From UBA7330 sp965243485 (GTDB taxonomy: Bacteria > Bacteroidota > Bacteroidia > Cytophagales > Cyclobacteriaceae), in assembly GCA_965243485.1 (NCBI GenBank), contig CBDEVP010000001.1:3968001-4032000 (forward strand): a stretch of DNA of 64,000 bases, read 5' to 3'. The translations under genes and the position numbers were made by a program. The notes under the pieces are model-generated. The model did no database searches. It saw nothing but the letters and a program-made list of their open reading frames with translations, and was not told where the DNA came from. Below, in pieces: positions 33,901 to 44,900 of the stretch (position 1 is the first letter of the stretch; each line of letters begins with the position of its first letter).

Positions 33901-35431
33901 CGAGCGGTGCATCGGCCCCCATAGAACCCACAGGTTCCTTGGCATCCTCCGCCAGAACTTTAACGATCAGCTTAATGTCTTCCTGAGTGTAACCGTAAGC
34001 TTTGAGCTGTTTTAGCTGTGTATCCGGATCAGGAACGACCAGTTCCATCTTGGCTTCCGGCAGGGCATGCAGTTTGATCCGCTTTTCCTTGATCCAGTCG
34101 TAATATGGCTTACCTTCAACGATGTATCGCTTGATCTCATCGTCTTTCAACACGCGCTTATTCGGAAGATCTGCCCAGATCATCTTACCTGGCTGCAAAC
34201 GACCATTTTCAACCACATTCTCCGGTTTGATATTAAGTACCCCGGCTTCAGAAGCCATGATCAGATAACCGTCTTTGGTGATGCAGTATCGGGCCGGCCT
34301 TAGGCCATTCCGATCAAGTGTGGCACCTACCTGAATACCGTTTGTGAAAAACAAGGCAGCCGGGCCATCCCAGGGCTCCATCAGGGAGGCATGAAATTTA
34401 TAAAAGGCCTTTTTCATTGGATCCATCCTGGAGTTGTCCTGCCAGGCTTCAGGCACAAGCATCATCAATACATGGGGAAGTGGTCTGCCACCCATTCTCA
34501 ATAGCTCGACCAGCGCATCAAGGTTTGCCGAATCCGAATTTTTCGGATTTGTGACGGGCATCAGCCATTGCAACTCCTGTTTGGTAAACAGGGGAGAAGA
34601 CATAGCTGCCTCCTTGGATTTCATTTTAGTGACATTACCGCGAATCGTGTTGATCTCTCCATTATGGGCAATGTATCGGAAAGGTTGCGCCAGCCGCCAG
34701 TTAGGGAAAGTATTGGTAGAAAATCTGGAGTGTACGATCGCCAGTGCAGATTTTGTGCTTTTGTTCTGGAGGTCATAGAAATATTTTTTTACCTGGTCGG
34801 TCTTTAGCTGCCCTTTGTAGACGATCGTTCTGGTAGAAAAACTACAGAAATAAAAATCATCGTTTTCTCCGGAAACATCTTTTTTGATCTCGTGGGTAGC
34901 GTAGTGGTTGAGGACGAAAAGCTTTCTCTCGAGCTCATCCTGGGTCATTTTATCCCGGGGGGTGACGAACACCTGCTCCACGGTCGGTTCCACAGCCTTG
35001 GATTCGTGGCCGGGTACCTTTTCGTCGATCGGTACATGCCTGTAGGCTTTCAGGTCCAGTCCCAGGTTGGAAATACACCTATTTAATATCTTACGGCAAG
35101 CTTCACGTATCTTATAGTTTTTAGGGAAGAAGATCATACCGACACCATAGGATCCCTTTCTGGGGAGATCGATGGCATATTTTAGTAATTCTTCTTTAAA
35201 AAGCTGATGAGGGATCTGGATAAGAATACCCGCACCGTCGCCGGTATTTTCATCACTGCCCGTGGCCCCTCTATGCTCCATGTTTTCGAGCATGGTGAGC
35301 GCATCCTTAACTATTTTGTGAGATTCCTTATTGTTGATGTTGGTAATGCAACCCACACCACAGGAATCATGCTCTAATTCTTCAAGGTAAAGACCCTTTT
35401 CCTGCATAAGTTGATCCTTTCGTTTATTCAT
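30923..35431 (-). CDS. gltB: Glutamate synthase large subunit
   Basis: The 1502-residue protein has the usual order. The N-terminal glutaminase domain has the catalytic Cys24 in EHDSCGVGCI; the preceding residues form a propeptide that is removed in this family. Then come the central domain, the FMN domain (KPGEGGQLPGHKVDAWIAKV, ISPPPHHDIYSIEDL) with the 3Fe-4S cysteines in RKCHLNTCPVGIATQ, and the C-terminal GXGXG domain (GEANDYCGKGLSGGHLVIKL, GVEAVIEGIGDHGCEYMTGG). It moves ammonia from glutamine to 2-oxoglutarate. A second ATG eight codons later would shorten the propeptide to 15 residues. It leads the gltBD operon; no regulator gene is nearby. Confidence 0.96.
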   Translation of the reverse strand: MNKRKDQLMQEKGLYLEELEHDSCGVGCITNINNKESHKIVKDALTMLENMEHRGATGSDENTGDGAGILIQIPHQLFKEELLKYAIDLPRKGSYGVGMIFFPKNYKIREACRKILNRCISNLGLDLKAYRHVPIDEKVPGHESKAVEPTVEQVFVTPRDKMTQDELERKLFVLNHYATHEIKKDVSGENDDFYFCSFSTRTIVYKGQLKTDQVKKYFYDLQNKSTKSALAIVHSRFSTNTFPNWRLAQPFRYIAHNGEINTIRGNVTKMKSKEAAMSSPLFTKQELQWLMPVTNPKNSDSANLDALVELLRMGGRPLPHVLMMLVPEAWQDNSRMDPMKKAFYKFHASLMEPWDGPAALFFTNGIQVGATLDRNGLRPARYCITKDGYLIMASEAGVLNIKPENVVENGRLQPGKMIWADLPNKRVLKDDEIKRYIVEGKPYYDWIKEKRIKLHALPEAKMELVVPDPDTQLKQLKAYGYTQEDIKLIVKVLAEDAKEPVGSMGADAPLAVLSQQSQHISNYFKQFFAQVSNPPIDPIRERLVMSLFTRVGESLNVLDESPEHTKQIHISHPVLSKEDFFKLTHLKEYGFDYQIIDATFDPQKLSLAEAINKICQEAKKAVDQKKKILIISNRNIDEVRVPIPALLATGGIHHHLVKNNIRTKAGLIVEAGDAWETHHFATIIGYGASAIYPFKVYQTLRDLHKNEKLDNSKPVEHYFENFANGVGYGLLKILSKMGISTLQSYQSAQIFECLGLGSEVVEKCFKGTISRLDGLTFDDLEREALIKHNAAYKTYDRLLEVGGFFQWKRNGEVHLLNPETIHLLQKSTRLNDYNLFKKFSNLIDEHQEKSITIRSLFEFKKRQSVPLEEVEPVEGILKRFATGAMSFGSISHEAHSTLAIAMNRIGGKSNSGEGGEDEIRFEKKPNGDWERSAIKQVASGRFGVTSNYLKEATELQIKIAQGAKPGEGGQLPGHKVDAWIAKVRYSTPGVGLISPPPHHDIYSIEDLKQLIYDLKNANRNARINVKLVAEAGVGTIASGVSKAKADVILISGADGGTGASPISSIRHAGLPWEIGLSEAHQTLLKNNLRSRVVLQTDGKLMTGRDVAIATLLGAEEYGFSTAALVVEGCIMMRKCHLNTCPVGIATQRPELRKLFTGNPDHVVNFFTFIAQELREIMAELGFRTVNEMVGQSQVLKVKSNMEHWKLKRIDFSPILNKVSVPSSYGEYNQFGQDHHLEKVLDRKLIRDYLKKGENNKVYNIKNTDRAVGAMLSYEISKLHGSKGLGLSRMSVGFKGSAGQSFGAFLAPGVNFELEGEANDYCGKGLSGGHLVIKLPKGSTLQAHENIIIGNVAFYGATSGKAYISGMAGERFCVRNSGVEAVIEGIGDHGCEYMTGGKVIVLGETGNNFAAGMSGGMAYVFDQKNEFRDKVNMEMVGLEQLADEDIKYIQEEITNHVKFTGSKLGKLILDDWNSMVKYFVKVMPNDLKRVLEEGKLEEQEKVA

Positions 35432-35710
35432 ATGGAAAGCACCCGCTAAATTACTTCAAAATGAGTGCTATTTAAAATAAAATTTTCCACCGACTGCTTT
35501 TCGGGTGCAATTATATTAGTAATCACATCAACAAAGTTTTCGGAAAGCAGATCGCTTTTTATATTGTACAATTGATCGAGGTTTTTTTGAAAAGTTTTCA
35601 AATTTTCAGTTCTTCCGATATATTTATTAATAATTAATTAACCGATTCAAACTTTTTATCGTTTGTTGTGGGCTAATGTTGGATATAATTGCAAAATCAA
35701 ATAAATAATT

Positions 35711-35743
35711 TTGACATAGAAACAATAGAAATGTGTAGATTTG
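35711..35743 (+). promoter_or_regulatory. Promoter of giant surface-protein operon
   Basis: TTG at 35711-35713 (within TTTTG), a 22-nt spacer and TAGATTTG at 35736-35743 fully match TTG-N17-23-TAnnTTTG. The start would be near 35750, giving a leader of about 170 nt before the ATG at 35919. The rest of the 487-bp gap 35432-35918 is AT-rich and holds no gene; no clear promoter for gltB was found on the other strand. Confidence 0.6.
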
Positions 35744-35747
35744 ACGC

Positions 35748-35788
35748 TATTCAGTCAAGAACCGCCCATAAAACCTTAGTACTGAATA
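35748..35788 (+). other. Inverted repeat in leader of giant surface-protein operon
   Basis: TATTCAGT (35748-35755) and ACTGAATA (35781-35788) are a perfect 8-bp inverted pair with a 25-nt loop at the start of the predicted transcript. It could be a 5' stabilising hairpin or an operator; nothing decides between them. Confidence 0.3.
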
Positions 35789-35918
35789 AAATATAAACCA
35801 CCCATACACAAAGAGTTAAGCGGCATTCTTCGAAGAAAAATCGCAGCTTATCGATTTTATTGTAATATTTTAATATTATGTATCATTTTTGTAATGTAAA
35901 AAGATAGATAATCTGAAA

Positions 35919-38900
35919 ATGCGGGCCGCCAATCTGTTTATTAAAAAATCTCTGCCACTACTCGCTTTCCTCTGCATAGCAAGTTTCGGTGTGTATGGTC
36001 AGAACTCTGTGGGTATCAACACCTCCACACCCAATTCAAGAGCTGTGCTTGAACTGGTATCCCCTAACAACAACCAGGGCTTCCTGGTTCCCCGCTTGAC
36101 CACCGCACAGCGGAATGCGATGACCTCAGCGATGACAGGCACAGACCGTGGAATGATGGTCTACGATACCGATCTGAATCAGTTCTGGCACTGGAATGGA
36201 AGCATCTGGAAGGCCGGGCTGGGTGTGCTGGGCGAGACGGCCGCCGGTGGCGATCTGCAGGGGATCTTTCCGAATCCAACGATCAGGGACAATGCCGTCG
36301 GAGGACCGGAGCTAACAGATGTGGCTACCAATGTCGGTACTTTCGGGGCGGCCAACGATTCGACCGTGCTTGAGGTGACAGTTGACGCTGATGGCCGGGT
36401 GACCAGCGTGACAGAAAAAGGGGTCAAGGTAGGAACACTCAATATTCTTGATGCTTCGATCCTTAATCAGGACATTGCCCTTTCCACAATCACCATTTCG
36501 AGATTAAACGCTGAGGGCAATACGGATAAAGTACTGGCCACGGATCCTTCTGGGATTCCTTACTGGGAAGACCAGTCCGCTTTCACATCTTCTGCGCTGG
36601 CGGAAGGTAGCGTTTTCATCGGAAGTGCGTCCGGGGTGGCCGAGGGATTACCTGTGGGTGGTGACCTGACCGTAACCAATACAGGGACTGAGGCTGATTT
36701 TCAGCTGGGGCCGGACGCGGTGGGTTCAGCCGAGATCATTGACGGATCGATTGATTCATTGGACATCATGCCAAATGTGATTGACTCCACCAGGATCGCA
36801 GATGGTACTGTGACAAGTGCTGATATCAAGAATCTAACGATTCGTAATGAAGATATTGCCAATAATGCAATTAATAATGCTAAAGTTCAAAGAACATCCC
36901 TGCTTGCAGACAGATTGTTAGGAACCAATGCAGATACACAGGGAAGAGGAATAATGGTGTCCCAGCAAGCGACTGTTCCTATTGACATTCCAGGTTTCGG
37001 TATCCAAAATTTTTACGTCCCAAGCTTTATTGCAACAAATACATCAAGTGTTTTGGTTACTGATGCAAATGGAAATGTCATTTTTGAACCTAGAAGCTCA
37101 TTTGAGCTAACTGCTCTGGCGGCTGGAAATGTTTTTATTGGCTCTTCAGGAGGTACTCTTCAAATCCCCATGGACACTGATCCTACATATGGCAGCATTC
37201 TTGTTGGCGGGAGAGCGGGCACTAACTCAATTCAGGCCAGGGCAATGACTGGAGATGTTTTTCTGTTTGAAGATGGAAGAACGCAAATACAAAACAATGC
37301 AGTACAGGGTGATGACCTTGATGCCACCAACAACGCACTCAATATTTCAGGAACCCAGCTTATATCCCTTTCTACTTCCAGGGCGGATTCATCAAATGTC
37401 CAGGCCATGGAGTTGAATACCACACTCGGTGGGATCGATATCAATGGTAACCAGGGCGTAGCCATCGATGCGATCAACAACAACGTGGACATCACAGCTG
37501 CCGCCGGCAATGTGAACCTGACCGGGCAAAACCTGATCAACCTGCTCTCCAATACAGACATCGACATCACGGCAGATGATGCGCTGGATCTCACCACAAT
37601 CCTGGGCGTTCTTTCGATCACCTCCGCTGATGCGTTGGATCTTCAGGGGGGAGCTACTTCGAGCTTTACCACTACGACCGGCGACATAGATATCAATGCG
37701 GCCTCACAGCTGGACCTGGATGGACAATCTGTGGTCGTGGATGCGACCAATGATGTGACGATCACAGGTGGTGCCAATCTCACCACCAATGCAGCCACAG
37801 GCACCGCCACTCTGTCATCCACCAACGGCGAAGTGGATATTACTGCAGGCAGTACCATAGATATAAATTCACAGGCAGGAAATGTGACTATCGATGCCGA
37901 AGGCGCCGGGGATGATGTGGTCATTACCGCCGATAACCAGGTTTCCATCAATGGAGCAAGCACACAAATTGCAACCGGAACCTTTCAGCTTAATACCGGC
38001 GCCACGGTCACTGATATCACTACTGTAATTGGCGCGACAGGCGATGACAGCACTATTCCCACCGAAAAAGCAGTTCGCGATGCCCTCAACTTTTCAGTGT
38101 CTGCGGATAATGGGTTAACAGAGAATACCGAAGGAAATATTCAATTGGGCGGAGACCTTACCACAGCCAATACCGTGATCACCCAGGGTGCCGGTGAAGC
38201 CCTGACCATTTCTAACCAGGGGGATGCAAATACAACGATCAGCCTCCAGGGTACTGGAGATTTTGTGGTGGATGGCCAAACAGGTGATGTCATTGTGAAT
38301 GAGCTGGGGCTTTTGACACTGGAAAACGGACTGACAGTCACCAGTGGCACTGTGAATCTGGGAGCCAACGCGATACAGACCGCAGAAATTTCCGATGATG
38401 CCATCACAACCGATAAGCTGGGAACCTTAGGGGCGCCCGATGCCAACAAGGTGTATATCACAGATGGAACCGGAGTTCCTTATTTGGAAGATCTCAGTGT
38501 GTTTGGAACCACCACCCTTTCACTGGGTGAAGTATATATAGGTACGGCAGGAGGAGCGGCCACGACCCTTGATGCCTCCGGAGACGGATTTTTTCTGATC
38601 GGAGATGGTACCACGGTCAACAGTGTGGATGTTACTGGCGACATTGATATCAGTAACACCGGCGACGCCCAGATCCAGGCAGGAGCTGTTACAACAGTGG
38701 AAATATTTGACGGTACCATCAGCACAGCAGATATTGCTGCCGGCGCTGTCACCTCCAATGAGATTGCGAATGCTACCATTGCAACAGCAGATATTGCCAA
38801 TGATGCGATCACAAGTGTATTGATTGCCGATGGCGAGGTAGCGAATGCAGATATTGCCAACGACGCAGTCACAACGGATAAGCTGGGAACGGTGGGGGCA

Positions 38901-41900
38901 GGTGATGCCAATAAGGTTTATACCACGGATGCTTCCGGAAATCCACAACTGGAAAGTCGTACCAATTTTGCGACATCATTACTTCCGGAAGGAAATATAT
39001 TCATAGGAAATGCCGGCAGCATGGCGACTCCGGTAGATGTATCCAATACACCTGGTCAGATGCTTATCGCAGATGGAACAACACTTAACAATGTGACCAT
39101 CAGCGGAGATATAAATATCAACAGCGCAGGCGTGGTGCAGATTACATCAGGCGCAGTGACAACAACAGAAATACTGGATGGAACAATCGGCACCACGGAT
39201 ATTGCAGCAGGGGCGGTGACCACCAATGAGATTGCAAATGGCACCATAGCTACTGCAGACATCGCCAATGACGCCATTACCAATGTGCTGATTGCAGATG
39301 ATGCAATTACAACTACCGAGATTCTTGACGGGACGATTTCTACTGTAGATATCGCTGATGACGCGGTGAGCAGTGATAAAATTGCAGATGGTACGATTGG
39401 TAGTATAGATCTCGCAAATAATGCGGTAACTACCTTGAAAATTAACAATGATGCAGTCACTACCGATAAACTGGGTACTGCAGGTGTAACCGATGCTAAT
39501 AAGGTGTTTACGACGGATACCGGAGGTAACCCTCAACTGGAGGATCGCAACAATTTTATCAGTTCAAGTCTGCCCAACGGACAGATTTACATTGGAGATG
39601 GGTCAAGTACTGCCGTAGCCAGGACGCTGAGTGGGGACGCTACCATTTCAAATACCGGCGTGCTAACCATTTCGCCCAATGCCATCACATCCACGGAGAT
39701 CAGTGACCGAAGCATAGCGGCCATCGATATTGGAACCAATGTGATCACTGCTAATGAAATTGCTCCTGATGGAGTTGGAAACAGTGAGCTCGCATCAAAT
39801 TCGGTAGGAAGCGACGAGGTGATTGACAACTCATTGACGGCCGATGACATCAACACAGGGGCCATCACAACAGACGAAATACTCAATCTTACTATTGCAA
39901 CTGTTGATATTGCCGATGACGCCATCACCAATGCCAAAATTGCTGATAATGCTGTGGGCACCAATCAAATATCAGCCAATGCGGTTACAAATGCCAAGAT
40001 CTTCAGTGATGCCATTACCACAGATAAAATATTGGATGGTACCATTACAACCCTGGACATAGCTACTTCCACGATACTTACCGACGATATTGCTGATAAT
40101 GCCATCACCGCTGCCAAGATAGCCAATGATGCAGTTGCCGCAGCAGAAATTGCGGATGACGCCGTAGGCACGCCGGAGATCCTTAACGATGCAGTTACAC
40201 TGGCCAAAATAGCCAATGGGCTTCCCAATCAGATCCTCGCCACGGATGGTACCGGAAATCCGGTTTATATAAACCAAACTGACATCGTCGTAGGGACAGC
40301 TTCCGATCTTGTAGCGTCTTCTTCGGTTGTTAATGATTCTGAGGTTGACAATGATCTGACCATCGACGGAGGTACTATTGACAATACACCTATTGGCGGA
40401 ACAGGCAGATCTACAGGTAATTTCACAAACCTGGATGCAAGCGGGACTTTGAATGTCAGCGGAGCAACCACAACGAATGGCCTTACCAATACAGGAAACC
40501 TTGGAACCGGAACACTTTCAACTTCAGGAGCAGCGACATTAAACAGTGCAGGTGTGACCAATAACCTGACGGTGGGTGGAGTGACCCAGCTGGACGGTAC
40601 GAACGGCTTGCAGTTTGACGGTGGCCAGAATGTCAATGATATCAGCACGGCGACAGACCTGGGCGGTGGAGCGGCCAGTGATGCAAACCTGTCCACCCAG
40701 CTGGCGATCAAGACCTATGTTGACAACCAGGTCGGCAGCCAGGACTTACAGGAAGCCTACGTTGATGGCAATACCATTACTACATCTGCAGCGGAAGGCG
40801 ATGTGGTGATTACGGGCACCGAGCAGCTGGTGGTCTCTACTACTAACGGCGTGGATGTGACCAACAACGCCACCATCGGCGGTACTTTGGATGTGACCGG
40901 CAATACCTCCTTGTCCACCCTTTCGACTTCAGGAACAGCCACGCTGGATAACACGTCCGTTACCAATAATGCCACAGTAGGCGGTACGCTTGGTGTCACA
41001 GGAAATACCTCATTATCTACGCTTTCCACCTCAGGAACAGCAACCCTGGATAATACCTCCATCACCAACAATGCGTCGGTGGGAGGTACTTTAGGTGTGA
41101 CCGGTAACACATCGTTATCGACCGTAACTACTTCAGGCGCAGCGACATTGAACAGTGCGGATGTGACCAACAACCTGACGGTGGGTGGTGTGACCCAGCT
41201 TGATGGCACGAACGGCTTACAGTTTGACGGTGGCCAGAATGTCAATGATATCAGCACGGCGACAGACCTGGGCGGTGGAGCGGCCAGTGATGCAAACCTG
41301 TCCACCCAGCTGGCGATCAAGACCTATGTTGACAACCAGGTCGGCAGCCAGGATCTTCAGGAAGCCTACATCGATGGCAATACCATCACCACATCTGCAG
41401 CGGAAGGCGATGTGGTCATTACGGGCACCGAGCAACTGGTGGTCTCTACGACCAATGGCGTGGATGTGACCAACAACGCCGCCATCGGCGGTACTTTGGA
41501 TGTGACCGGCAATACCTCATTGTCCACCCTTTCGACTTCAGGAACAGCCACGCTGGATAATACGTCCGTTACCAATAATGCCACAGTAGGCGGTACGCTT
41601 GGTGTCACAGGAAATACTTCATTATCTACGCTTTCCACTTCAGGTACAGCAACCTTAGACAATACCTCTATTACCAACAATGCGACGGTGGGAGGTACAC
41701 TTGATGTCAGCGGAGCAACGACAACGAACGGCCTTACCAATACAGGAAATATCGGAACAGGAACGCTTTCAACGACAGGAGCAGCGACATTGAACAGCGC
41801 GGGTGTGACCAATAACCTGACGGTAGGTGGAGTGACCCAGCTGGACGGTACGAACGGCTTACAGTTTGACGGCGGCACGAATGTCACGGACATCAGCACG

Positions 41901-44900
41901 GCGACAGACCTGGGCGGTGGAGCGGCCAGTGATGCAAACCTGTCCACCCAGCTGGCGATCAAGACCTATGTTGACAACCAGGTCGGCAGCCAGGACTTAC
42001 AGGAAGCCTACGTTGATGGCAATACCATTACTACATCTGCAGCGGAAGGCGATGTGGTGATTACAGGCACCGAGCAGCTGGTGGTCTCTACTACTAACGG
42101 CGTGGATGTGACCAACAATGCCACCATCGGCGGTACTTTGGACGTGACCGGCAATACCTCATTGTCCACCCTTTCGACATCAGGTACAGCCACGCTGGAT
42201 AATACGTCCGTTACCAATAATGCCACGGTGGGAGGCACCCTGGGTGTCACAGGAAATACTTCATTATCTACGCTTTCCACTTCAGGAACAGCTACCCTGG
42301 ATAATACATCTATTACGAACAATGCGACGGTGGGAGGTACTTTAGGCGTGACCGGTAACACATCGTTATCGACCGTAACTACTTCAGGCGCAGCGACATT
42401 GAACAGTGCGGATGTGACCAACAACCTGACGGTGGGTGGTGTGACCCAGCTTGACGGTACGAACGGCTTACAGTTTGACGGTGGCACGAATGTCACGGAC
42501 ATCAGCACGGCGACAGACCTGGGCGGTGGAGCGGCGAGTGATGCAAACCTGTCCACCCAGCTTGCGATCAAGACTTATGTCGACAACCAGGTCGGCAGCC
42601 AGGACCTTCAGGAAGCCTACATCGATGGCAACACCATCACGACTTCGGCAGCGGAAGGCGATGTAGTCATTACCGGCACCGAACAGCTGGTGGTATCTAC
42701 GACCAACGGCGTGGATGTGACCAACAATGCCACCATCGGCGGTACGCTGGATGTGACCGGCAATACTTCATTGACCACCCTTTCGACATCAGGTACAGCC
42801 ACGCTGGATAACACGTCCGTTACCAATAATGCCACAGTGGGAGGTACGCTGGGTGTCACAGGAAATACTTCATTATCTACGCTTTCCACTTCAGGAACAG
42901 CTACCCTGGATAATACATCTATTACGAACAATGCGACGGTGGGAGGTACTTTAGGCGTGACCGGTAACACATCGTTATCGACCGTAACTACTTCAGGCGC
43001 AGCGACATTGAACAGTGCGGATGTGACCAACAACCTGACGGTGGGTGGTGTGACCCAGCTTGACGGTACGAACGGCTTACAGTTTGACGGTGGCACGAAT
43101 GTCACGGACATCAGCACGGCGACAGACCTGGGCGGTGGAGCGGCGAGTGATGCAAACCTGTCCACCCAGCTTGCGATCAAGACTTATGTCGACAACCAGG
43201 TCGGCAGCCAGGACCTTCAGGAAGCCTACATCGATGGCAACACCATCACGACTTCGGCAGCGGAAGGCGATGTAGTCATTACCGGCACCGAACAGCTGGT
43301 GGTATCTACGACCAACGGCGTGGATGTGACCAACAACGCCACCATCGGCGGTACTTTGGATGTGACCGGCAATACCTCATTGTCCACTCTTTCGACTTCA
43401 GGAACAGCTACCCTGGACAACACTTCCATTACGAACAATGCCACAGTGGGAGGCACCCTGGGTGTCACAGGAAATACTTCATTATCTACGCTTTCCACTT
43501 CAGGTACAGCAACCTTAGACAATACCTCTATTACCAACAATGCGACGGTGGGAGGTACACTTGATGTCAGCGGAGCAACCACAACGAATGGCCTTACCAA
43601 TACAGGAAACCTTGGAACCGGAACACTTTCAACTTCAGGAGCAGCGACATTAAACAGTGCAGGTGTGACCAATAACCTGACGGTAGGTGGAGTGACCCAG
43701 CTGGACGGTACGAACGGCTTACAGTTTGACGGCGGCACGAATGTCACGGACATCAGCACGGCGACAGACCTTGGCGGTGGAGCGGCGAGCGATGCAAACC
43801 TGTCCACCCAGCTGGCGATCAAGACTTATGTCGACAACCAGGTAGGCAGCCAGGATCTTCAGGAAGCCTACATTGATGGCAATACCATCACCACATCTGC
43901 AGCGGAAGGCGATGTGGTCATTACGGGCACCGAGCAACTGGTGGTCTCTACGACCAATGGCGTGGATGTGACCAACAACGCCGCCATCGGCGGTACTTTG
44001 GATGTGACCGGCAATACCTCATTGTCCACCCTTTCGACTTCAGGAACAGCCACGCTGGATAATACGTCCGTTACCAATAATGCCACAGTAGGCGGTACGC
44101 TTGGTGTCACAGGAAATACTTCATTATCTACGCTTTCCACTTCAGGTACAGCAACCTTAGACAATACCTCTATTACCAACAATGCGACGGTGGGAGGTAC
44201 ACTTGATGTCAGCGGAGCAACGACAACGAACGGCCTTACCAATACAGGAAATATCGGAACAGGAACGCTTTCAACGACAGGAGCAGCGACATTGAACAGC
44301 GCGGGTGTGACCAATAACCTGACGGTAGGTGGAGTGACCCAGCTGGACGGTACGAACGGCTTACAGTTTGACGGCGGCACGAATGTCACGGACATCAGCA
44401 CGGCGACAGACCTTGGCGGTGGAGCGGCGAGCGATGCAAACCTGTCCACCCAGCTGGCGATCAAGACTTATGTCGACAACCAGGTAGGCAGCCAGGATCT
44501 TCAGGAAGCCTACATTGATGGCAATACCATCACCACATCTGCAGCGGAAGGCGATGTGGTCATTACCGGCACCGAACAGCTGGTGGTATCTACGACCAAC
44601 GGCGTGGATGTGACCAACAATGCCACCATCGGCGGTACGCTGGATGTGACCGGCAATACTTCATTGACCACCCTTTCGACTTCAGGAACAGCCACGCTGG
44701 ATAATACGTCCGTTACCAATAATGCCACAGTAGGCGGTACGCTGGGTGTCACAGGAAATACTTCATTATCTACGCTTTCCACCTCAGGTACAGCAACCTT
44801 AGACAATACCTCTATCACCAACAATGCGACGGTAGGAGGTACGCTTGATGTCAGCGGAGCAACGACAACGAACGGCCTTACCAATACAGGAAATATCGGA